The notes beneath the pieces were generated by a model. The model made no database searches. It saw only the letters and a program-made list of their open reading frames with translations, and had not been told where the DNA came from. From positions 57,725-121,724 of the forward strand of contig NZ_SMUV01000062.1 of the NCBI RefSeq assembly GCF_004358185.1: a DNA stretch of 64,000 nucleotides. Reading direction: 5' to 3'. The DNA comes from Antarcticimicrobium luteum. GTDB lineage: Bacteria > Pseudomonadota > Alphaproteobacteria > Rhodobacterales > Rhodobacteraceae. Position numbers and translations under genes: made by a program. Position 1 is the first letter of the stretch; the number at the start of each line of letters is the position of its first letter. Of this stretch, positions 60,201-64,000 are shown one piece after another.

Positions 60201-63200
60201 GCTGCGCGCAGTGGATGCGGACGGCGCTGCGGAAACCGAGCGCGAGACGGAGCTGATCGCCAGCTTCGAAGAGCAGAAGACGCAGGACTACTTCGAGTAT
60301 TGGAACCGGCTGCGCACATGGGAGGTGGATGGCTCGGGCGCGCTCGTCGAGGGGGAACCGCTGGCCTATGACCCCGACTTCGCGGTCACCTTCAGCGCCG
60401 AAGAGATCGTTCGGCTGGAGGCCGACGGTCTGAGCGCCGCGCAGATCGCCGATCTTGCGGAGACCGCCACCGAACGGTTCCACGCCTTGCACGAGACCTG
60501 GGGCAGCGTGAGATTCGACGCGGATTTCGAGTACAACGCCACCCTGGCGAACCGCAGCGAGCTGACGACAGGCCTGCACTGGAGCGAGGCGCAGCTTGGC
60601 ACCGGGTTGCGCAGCGAATTGATCCTGCCGGTGACCGATACCGTGCCGGTGATCGAGGATCCCAATTTCCTGGGCCACGACATCAATATCGTCTCGGCCG
60701 GCGATATCGGCCGCAACCGCAATCCTTACGTGATCGACCGCGCTACCGGCCTGACCGAGGAGGCGCTGCTGGAGCTGTGGACGGCCGAGCGGGTCGATAT
60801 CGGGATCGGCGAGGACAGCATCGAGGTCGCCCGAGCCGACGATGTGGACATCGAGGCGACCGGCCATCTCTTCGCCCTTGCCGGCGGCGATGCGCTGATC
60901 GGCTCGGAGCACGCGATCGAGATCCTCTATGCCGATGCCGTCGAGGATCTGCGGATCAAGAGTGCCGAGGCGCTGACCCGGGCCCCGGATGGCGATCTGG
61001 TGCCGCATATGCTGCGCGGCAAGACCATCGTTCTGGAGGCGGCCGAGGGGGGGATCGGCGCGCTGAGCGAGCCGCTGCTGATCACCCAGCTGGCCGACGG
61101 CGCGCTGGTGGCGCGGGCCGATGGCCAGATCCGCCTGACCGCGCCGACCAGCGATATGGCGGTGACCGAGATCTTCTCGGATACCGGGGTGGTGCTGAGT
61201 ACGCTGACCGGCTCGATCCTCGATCAGGGCGGAACCGACGGCGTCGATATCCTGACCGACAATCTGGTGCTGCTTTCGGCCGGCTCGATCGGGACCGAGG
61301 ATGATCCGCTCGACGTCCAGATGTATGGCGGCGATGGCAGCATCTCTGCCGTGGCGCTGACCGGCGATCTGGATCTGGCGGTGACCGACGGCGATGTCAG
61401 CGTCGGGTTGATCGGCAGCTATCTGGGCGATGTCCGGATCGACATTCAGGCGGGTGACCTGAGGCTTCTCGGCCTGTCCGATCCGGCACTGGCCGAGCTC
61501 TTCACCGTCGAGGCGCTGGCGGGCGGGACCGGGGCGACCGAAACCGGCATCGGCGGCCTGCAGGGTGCCTTCTCCGGCCCGGGCAGCCCGCTCGACGAGT
61601 TGGCTGACCTGCCGAAGACAGGGGCGGAAACGCTCGCGCCCGAGATTGATCTGCCCTGGGCGAGCGGCGGGATTGACGGGGACAGCAGCTCGGACATTCC
61701 GATGATCGCGGCGATCCATGCCGGCGGCACGCTGGTTCTGGACGTGTCTGGCAGCGTGGTCGGCCGTGAGGGCGGCGCGCTGGATATACAGGCGAGCGAA
61801 AAAGCCGAATTCCGCACCGGCGACAGTTTCGGCACCCGGGAGAATTATATCCTCAGCCGCCTGGACGCGGCCCCGGACGGCGCGCCGGCCGAGCTCTATC
61901 TGCGCGACTACGACAAAGACGACGGTCGGGCGCCCGACTATTACCTCGCCAATATCGGCGCGACCGACCTGCGGAAGGCCAACCTGACGGAGGGTGAAAG
62001 CACGGTGCGGCTGATGAGCTATGGCGATCTGACGGTCGACGCGGCATCGTTGCTGCGCGGCGGCACGATCTGGCTTGGCGCGGTCGGGGACAACCCGAAT
62101 GGCAGCGGCGCCGATGTGGTGGTCGGCAACGGTGTGACGGTGGAGGCTGACGGGCTTGGCCTGTTCTCGACCAACGCGGTCGAGATCGAGGGGACCGACG
62201 GGCTGAGCGTCGAAGGTGCCGACCTGATGGTGTTGGCGTCTAACCTTCTGTTCCCCGATGCCTGCTCGGGTTGCGGCAGCGTGACGGTGGCCGGCGACCA
62301 TGTGCTGAACATCGTGACCGAGCACTCGGTCAACCTGGCCAGCGTCGCCGTTCCCGAGGGAGACGTGCGCATCCTCACCGCCGGGGTCGGCAAGATCGGG
62401 ATCGGCACGCTGGAGGCCGATCAGATTTCGCTGATCACGCGCTTTGGAGATGTCGACATCGCAACGCTAACCGGCGCCGACCTGACGGTCATTGCCAATG
62501 GAACGGTGCATCCGGGTGTCTATGCGTTGTCCGGATCGGTGGATATCGACGCGACGATGATCGGCCGCAGCGCGGCAGAACCGCTGACCCTGATCGGCGG
62601 GGAGGAGGCCACCGAAATCGCGCTCTATGGCGAATACGGCATGTATGTCGAACTTGACGACGGCGACCTCTACGAGATCGAGACGCTGGGGGCGGGCGCC
62701 ACCGGGGTCGGCATCAACCTCGATGCGCTGTCCGACGGGCTCGCCACGCTGACGCTGAAGTCGGTGGCGACGGCGGGATCGGATGTGACGGTCACCTCCG
62801 ATATCCTGACCATTGCGGGTGATGTCACCAGTACGGGCGGCGACGTGACCATGCGCAGCCTTGTCGGGGCGCTGCGCATGGCCGACAACACGCTGATCGA
62901 TGCGCTGAACGGGCATATCACGCTGACCTCGGCGGGCGATATGGTCCTCGCCTCGCTAAGGACGCTGGGGCAGGATCCGGATGCGCCGATGATCTATGTC
63001 TCGGCCACCGAGGCGCTGACGCTGGCCGATACCATCGGGGCGAATATCATGGCCGGGGTGCCGGGTGACGCCCATGCGGTTGTCTATGCCGGGGCGATCG
63101 CCACCGGGCCGGGCGAGTCCCTGTGGATCGATGCCAGCCAGATCACCGTCTATTCCGGGCTGGGCGATCTGCACCTGACCTCGACCCTGGCCGAGACCGG

Positions 63201-64000
63201 GATTGTGTCGCTGGTGAGCGGCAATGGCGACGATATCGACTTTGTCGCTCTGGGCGACATCGTGCTGAAGGATGCGGAACTGATCTCGGCCGATCCGCTC
63301 GGGATCGAAAAAGGCAGGATCAGCCTGAATTCCAATTACGGCGATATCGACGGCTCGGTCGCCACGCTTGAGGCCGCCGAACTGACCATGGTCACGCCCG
63401 AGGGGCGGATAGGGGCGCCGGGCAGTCCGGTTGCGCTGGTCAGCGATGGCAGCACCCGCCTGCGCGTGGGGGCCACCGGCGTGATCGCGCTGGATGTGGC
63501 CGGCGATCTGGATGCCGCGTTCATCCTGTCCGAAGGCGGCTCTGTTGCCGTCACCGCAACGGGAACGGCGCAGATCGACCTTATCGGTGGCAGCGGGTCG
63601 GTTACCGTCGAGTCCGCGGGGGGAAGCGTGACGCTGGTGACCGAGGGCACGGTTGTGCCGACCATCCCGGAGATTGCCAACCTGACGACCGCGACCCGCT
63701 TTCCCGAACTGGTCGCCGGACCACAGCCTGAACTGGTGCTGGCGGATGGCGACGACGGCACCGGCGACGACGGCACCGGCGATGACGGCACTGGCGACGA
63801 TGGCACCGGCGATGACGGTACTGGCGACGATGGCACCGGCGATGACGGCACTGGCGACGATGGCACCGGCGATGACGGTACTGGCGACGATGGCACCGGC
63901 GACGACGGCACCGGCGACGATGGCACCGGCGATGACGGTACTGGCGACGATGGCACCGGCGATGACGGCACTGGCGACGATGGCACCGGCGATGACGGTA
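48256..64000 (+). CDS. giant secreted adhesin, filamentous haemagglutinin/LktA-like, 3' end cut by window
   Basis: One frame stays open from the ATG at 48256 to the window end: at least 5,248 residues. The N-terminus is an extended signal: a charged stretch with [14 protein letters not shown], then a hydrophobic core [19 protein letters not shown] and an AAAQ site. Next comes a two-partner-secretion-like domain with VVVDGTLNG and [16 protein letters not shown] (residues 134 on), the analogue of NPNGI. The rest is low-complexity beta-helix sequence rich in Gly, Ala, Asp, Thr, Ser and Val, with about 53-residue repeats at residues 1479-2559. A perfect EF-hand-like loop ([12 protein letters not shown]) is at 3588-3599. 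The visible end is a DDGTG tandem repeat. Exported cell-surface adhesin; its partner transporter would lie outside the window. Family name is by resemblance to leukotoxin-LktA-type filamentous adhesins. Confidence 0.85.
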   Translation, partial: MPGFFCPNVFRSSDLIIHRKTLRMASAAVLSAVLTVAPALQAAAQGIRPDGRTATTVTTKGRVTDVRTSTLSQGFGVNSLLDLNVGVGTVANIHAPKGAGGTVNIITGGRGVVVDGTLNGMKNGRVGGGLYIASPDGFTIGADGKILAGRIGLSTPTRGFARRMIGADGGVDGDAVRTLVDGNARLGEASIDVAGRIAADESVRLRAGGDITVSGRIEAGDRAGLMDAAVNMGDVSLFAGGAVRLQDGAGISAGGGEDGGRVDIRAGRDISLDWGAVVGAEGLKNGDGGEVVIFAGDTAHLGEGAVVSAAALGEGGGGFVEFSGVETVELMGELRAWSAMGEGGSVLIDPAEVIVSADVFTHGADYTLTASERIAVGEGVTVSTRNTGGTTDHLTADSIGASGALTLEAPVIEIEAGAMLLAFANAGGFASGDILLDAHVLDNIDLSTSALPAGTARITVLDAVLWGGDVTLRTRVNKDNIYSTDGMVNDYVTDMFGGTGVTQIDALLRNTVNGVDQDVAELLDTLDEANLPAALTARAITRVAGSYIIAKGNATISSKATTDIGLNPDNQALAIAVAYSDTQAETLVEGSQVFTGGDLNLSALAIEKLDLGAGSDDADSASNMALALSLRRSSATALMVGSTYRLSEIEGLTKSFPFDATVMGDATVHAEVRKDIAISATSGGNDSGAGEAVILSYDDTLAQASVTTFLRTDDGDFTIDALTDYVAYDLSATVDEDGLGLPVAAPTDGTDTLAAALDATRATLSSVLGSTLDGAAMVVDVANTETLASFGAETPYLSVLNPWWPEREGSGGSFAAMVDAEDDASEGTALTISALTDLGESSVAATVGSENDEGFSAGGTAILSGLGIETTATADGLNILSGPELAVEAELTGGYAMRQSSVGGADMGLSFGYLNTDFTTQAIMTDFFSSDIAGIAVSATEELELTNAQEAVTFSDAASGTLGFARTDYDSDVLARIGNNQFISDKRDAVSVAADSATSLDTVAMRNGTVLDDKAQVSAATALVTSHGEVRAEVLGWYGLERDALTISATDRTWRQIVANASADGDSLNVLGALAYDEYRRDTVARMSDVPIHGMVDGLSITALSETGSNVVSIGRATGDAGTSLAGLGAWIVDDRDVRARLAASYSEISLEGGLEIDATRTDNYVLLQGTEASSGSGAGIAVGVLLLGGETRTAAKLNLYTPVMSGGEPVDPEDPEFAPVWATVGDGGSVSITATNAATAFDLTMGGGAADNFGGMGSLAYVDMGHLADDTALTEATEVLLDGGSERADYSGETDTVLDAMAADYIAAGDLGGGGLAPQDVRDSLTIATLKVSDGVADLGSSVTVEAVDDRKATAIAGQLQSGLVAAATEAFTTYFSIDDLSEDGVDLSLRPDSVGDAVDTAKQVYGTGVKASYAISDFKDAISDAGTISTSATTVGAAAGVTVIGGSVVAEVDLTAADEWSADGSLSTGALTIASRNRATATALGFGMQLGSNSIGASVSHSRLNQMATAGILNGAVGAGTVDITAENSGRATTIGGIALGASGNAAVGGTVSLADLDAASLAAVTNATVTAGGGLTIDANDSSSALSLAIAGGGSAGSVSGIGAIGATSQRAVVRAGAFGSTLMATGGKLSIAATQDATTNALTVQGGGSGSIAVGAAISDVTLRGKTEALAISSALAANTSDIELSASSERSIGSAAMGANVGGTAGITGSISLITREDTVRAGVDGSALTAGDSILVESLAEATLGASGGGGEGLLSGIGAPTVSLAGGGTVGIGASITVITSSATVMAEVVGGSTLTATGTAEDNGIAGHRRDGQVLESHRYHGVAVVADSATALNALSVGAAAAGTVAISVQVPVLFVEDSVTAHIAGGSVDSAADISVMAGNASVLRILSMLAQGSGAVSGGADVEVLNLAKTTSALVEDADLIAVGDIGLDATSAEEIETTSASLSAGATAAVAGVVQVMKGENETTAVLSGGTAEAGGGLDIDAGSVRSIDQTGVNGNFGLYAAVGGQVFYMQAEDAVTAEIADGSAADHAVVDAEGDVAITAASDLEIDNIVVSGGAGAVAVSASVLVVKTEQEVSARIGEHASLTGRTADSILVEADQDIQHSATVGNINGGGAAIGAAVLQLSGGNQVLAEIDDHATATASGAVTVTAKAERDITADSAAAAVGGFAFQGSATLVSYGLDVLDLAANDGQPRSDSEIDSSLETVEDEMNDSGSFDGYGAGDDAAEAALERALSVRSAIASARGTVVPEGVTARVGESAVVRAGSVTVAGEESGIITATSGGVSGGTVSFTGALARVKLGSAVGVEIDTSAVLRSEGAISLTAGSDVDVGGTKAIAGTGGAIGGAAAVAETHAARIVGVTLADDVLLSGIGSGVAQDVEIAASETGDAAAEATGFSVGAIAAGGVFATTRSSSDIAVSFAGDATAPLLKADTLSIAATRAGAIEAKGLGLSGGSLFGLSGVDVAAYDSSEVGIDLGAVTLIAGGLVEISATSQAVMTVKGTGAAISQGISVSGTFAHAEREAQVEILADGFDLTAGELSVLALDAESTEADGASSISSKTFSASGGVGSAGGGVTSLENDASVSVDLTLAAMDVGGDAAVVSGTNTEIIALSTGLNLGFLGLGANLVEVNTDADAALSLAVSGTGVIGGALTALAAGIEDISVETHAGLGSIFSVHGAKSELDIDGDVTLDLDGGDGLSVGGTLAAATYRGVSFANTADSIEVSLADFGGTKIDNDVNADSSLILAGALDADAFEAEIVTEINKSDDGYSGQIGSGGLLDGTSLDSETDIDVTAVLTVADGARLTETGSDGVSDYDTHLAISSFYDLADSVKIDTGGGLLVPTAKTSIDVDASDVAIRIGDADIVADAGIEMEILAEATITTEAFVNVYGLAGSPHAEAISDYDAAQAIEISAGASVLSDEGSIHITSAGDASDISSELRVWNATAVPIGRKPYAKSRNALSNEITIDSGAEVRAANDVELVTGAGDTDTYSYGLASDLYRETAETVVNALGDIVGAEDVSLDTEVGETVETFSAAVLIDGEVESGTNYFQQLVVDESGVTAATDGLDYEILSDADLSDLLDLSLDDLNGELADAIATDDLVSQVRLEAEIARLETILDDMGTNPIDLIRVISAYSAPGDVEVTADTLTGGGTVISHGDATILIVNDSPAVIEVVEAEIPYRGGGLVLLNDIPLTDATAPSELTIQATASADIAAETLISVENFYASATGISGDIYVTGSIENLRGTVSLFTADGDIMVLGGEIDAANVDIHSGGDFVLTSGDGLVTLGASAFSTYAPLFANTLSGLDGCLDYICYLEDIAGSDYEDVLSGGGEIVAQGGVYVYANGEVNITGLIQSGVTDFEVMIEDSITDVIDDWDSLQTVAVLYSPAGNGTSPAEEPFQDAASGNVTLRYDQDSGVILIDPIIAKGGEIEIVGHIISTGGGELVAANGYAHVEITNESDLPIVLSDISTGYDEGANGFIRIVDLARENSSGDGFVTTEYELAADGTVTRTVTGLLVRPIVQIDKPTYEIVDDWRVVYAAGEIVPRVDGSYEYDEDNLGAIIVTRYDHVDIALDADFNGRIDEDEVTSSSVVEEEELANVPFSSKYAVLAEEIDIDTILDDLGSSFPDGVVNAWVGDSDYDYVQVGDQDLVTAWDFESVDVGDWTLEQDNPFGADVYERTRTVTETTSNWDVHIIAADRTVGIGFEGHDMGSLTVTSVGDVIFDGSVYNRSGLTTITSTGGAILANSRSNPFETNKLVMSAEGDILYSRAYDGPGYTGGGDAGIEMVLPGARDHDFLGSSGTVLGSLFSSTTAATDFRIDQAEGFGLDISAGGSARIEEVTGDMEILSAYAEDDLHLTAANSILVHRYSTAPVQVAGERLKLTTTAGSVGTLEAPLVFEADAIVADAGGDINLLTSSDQPVRVKHLISAEGDVSLVSTVSDIWDYDFTATVDRRAEEGLLEALWDEMGLRAVDADGAAETERETELIASFEEQKTQDYFEYWNRLRTWEVDGSGALVEGEPLAYDPDFAVTFSAEEIVRLEADGLSAAQIADLAETATERFHALHETWGSVRFDADFEYNATLANRSELTTGLHWSEAQLGTGLRSELILPVTDTVPVIEDPNFLGHDINIVSAGDIGRNRNPYVIDRATGLTEEALLELWTAERVDIGIGEDSIEVARADDVDIEATGHLFALAGGDALIGSEHAIEILYADAVEDLRIKSAEALTRAPDGDLVPHMLRGKTIVLEAAEGGIGALSEPLLITQLADGALVARADGQIRLTAPTSDMAVTEIFSDTGVVLSTLTGSILDQGGTDGVDILTDNLVLLSAGSIGTEDDPLDVQMYGGDGSISAVALTGDLDLAVTDGDVSVGLIGSYLGDVRIDIQAGDLRLLGLSDPALAELFTVEALAGGTGATETGIGGLQGAFSGPGSPLDELADLPKTGAETLAPEIDLPWASGGIDGDSSSDIPMIAAIHAGGTLVLDVSGSVVGREGGALDIQASEKAEFRTGDSFGTRENYILSRLDAAPDGAPAELYLRDYDKDDGRAPDYYLANIGATDLRKANLTEGESTVRLMSYGDLTVDAASLLRGGTIWLGAVGDNPNGSGADVVVGNGVTVEADGLGLFSTNAVEIEGTDGLSVEGADLMVLASNLLFPDACSGCGSVTVAGDHVLNIVTEHSVNLASVAVPEGDVRILTAGVGKIGIGTLEADQISLITRFGDVDIATLTGADLTVIANGTVHPGVYALSGSVDIDATMIGRSAAEPLTLIGGEEATEIALYGEYGMYVELDDGDLYEIETLGAGATGVGINLDALSDGLATLTLKSVATAGSDVTVTSDILTIAGDVTSTGGDVTMRSLVGALRMADNTLIDALNGHITLTSAGDMVLASLRTLGQDPDAPMIYVSATEALTLADTIGANIMAGVPGDAHAVVYAGAIATGPGESLWIDASQITVYSGLGDLHLTSTLAETGIVSLVSGNGDDIDFVALGDIVLKDAELISADPLGIEKGRISLNSNYGDIDGSVATLEAAELTMVTPEGRIGAPGSPVALVSDGSTRLRVGATGVIALDVAGDLDAAFILSEGGSVAVTATGTAQIDLIGGSGSVTVESAGGSVTLVTEGTVVPTIPEIANLTTATRFPELVAGPQPELVLADGDDGTGDDGTGDDGTGDDGTGDDGTGDDGTGDDGTGDDGTGDDGTGDDGTGDDGTGDDGTGDDGTGDDGTGDDGTGDDGTGDDG
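52690..55932 (+). repeat. about 17-19 diverged ~53-residue tandem repeats within the adhesin
   Basis: Successive units share the outline [RS]-A-T-x-I-G-x-A-L-G-x-x-G-x-A-A-V-G-G-x-V-S-L, then an acidic stretch, V-x-A-x-I, then L-T-A-G-G-D-I-x-V-x-A. Clear examples start at 52690 (NRATATALG), 52846 (SGRATTIGG) and later at [11 protein letters not shown] and [10 protein letters not shown] non-repeat linker of about 90 residues interrupts them near 54830-55110. The period matches LktA-type tandem repeats. Boundaries are by eye. Confidence 0.7.
63751..64000 (+). repeat. 15-bp tandem repeat encoding DDGTG, running off the window
   Basis: Sixteen full units and one partial unit, all coding Asp-Asp-Gly-Thr-Gly. 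From unit 3 the synonymous codons alternate strictly: even units GACGATGGCACCGGC, odd units mostly GATGACGG(C/T)ACTGGC, making a 30-bp dimer and identical 60-bp tetramers (63781-63840 and 63841-63900). Since 15 is a multiple of 3, length change keeps the frame. Total length is unknown as it continues past the window. Confidence 0.97.

Noticed and set aside
49000..63986. Long minus-strand frames opposite the adhesin (for example 50056-52764, 53947-55842, 56056-58602, 59695-62325)
   Set aside because: They mirror the biased codon use of the plus-strand adhesin in a GC-rich genome: His, Gln, Arg and Gly rich, no motif, no ribosome site.
63751..64000. Tandem repeat as CRISPR array or RTX nonapeptides
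   Set aside because: Units are adjacent without spacers and in frame; the pentapeptide DDGTG does not match the RTX GGxGxDxUx nonapeptide.

Overview
The window is GC-rich DNA with tightly packed, often overlapping genes and the gene repertoire of a metabolically versatile alphaproteobacterium. Rhodobacterales-like is my best guess, from family content and codon use; I see no rRNA, tRNA or marker gene that would fix the taxon. No prophage, insertion sequence, CRISPR array or tRNA was recognised.

Layout. (1) 1-6.2 kb, minus: an operon with a HAD phosphatase, a complete peptide/opine-type ABC importer (two permeases, a binding protein, a fused double ATPase cut by the window edge) and a metallophosphoesterase, divergent from a LysR regulator (6.3-7.3 kb). 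(2) 7.3-12.9 kb: a DUF302 protein, then a YhiI-RbbA-YhhJ-like export operon whose RbbA homologue is split by a frame change near 10.6 kb. (3) 13.1-22.3 kb, minus: ten collinear genes, namely a NMT1/THI5-type ABC importer, FAD oxidoreductase, family III CoA-transferase, enoyl-CoA hydratase, 7Fe ferredoxin, DapA-family lyase, aldehyde dehydrogenase and a zinc cytidine/dCMP-deaminase-like protein. They are divergent from a LysR gene with a perfect palindrome before it. It looks like one catabolic pathway whose substrate I cannot name, and it is the best candidate here for an undescribed system. (4) 23.4-32.6 kb: a decayed membrane-protein gene, a DUF3307 protein, a large ABC-like protein with a degenerate nucleotide-binding domain and a cyclic-nucleotide-binding tail, then sugar-acid-type enzymes (FAH-family hydrolase, enolase-superfamily enzyme, Zn alcohol dehydrogenase), an ArsR repressor and an MFS exporter. 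(5) 32.6-34.5 kb: a more AT-rich patch with two orphan small genes. (6) 34.6-40.6 kb: katG with a terminator, then gabT-gabD with a divergent XRE-cupin regulator. (7) 40.6-46.6 kb: an FMO-like monooxygenase, BASS transporter, NAD epimerase and SDR operon, divergent from a TetR regulator and an acyl-CoA dehydrogenase. (8) 46.9-64 kb: a LuxR-type regulator divergent from a giant secreted adhesin whose frame stays open for 15.7 kb and leaves the window in a 15-bp tandem repeat coding for DDGTG.

How it works together: most of the window is importer plus catabolic enzymes plus a divergent local regulator, repeated for several substrates. This suggests a scavenger of diverse organic acids, amines and organophosphates. 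The adhesin points to surface attachment under control of its own LuxR-type regulator. Coordinates were read by eye and family assignments are from motif recognition, not from searches.
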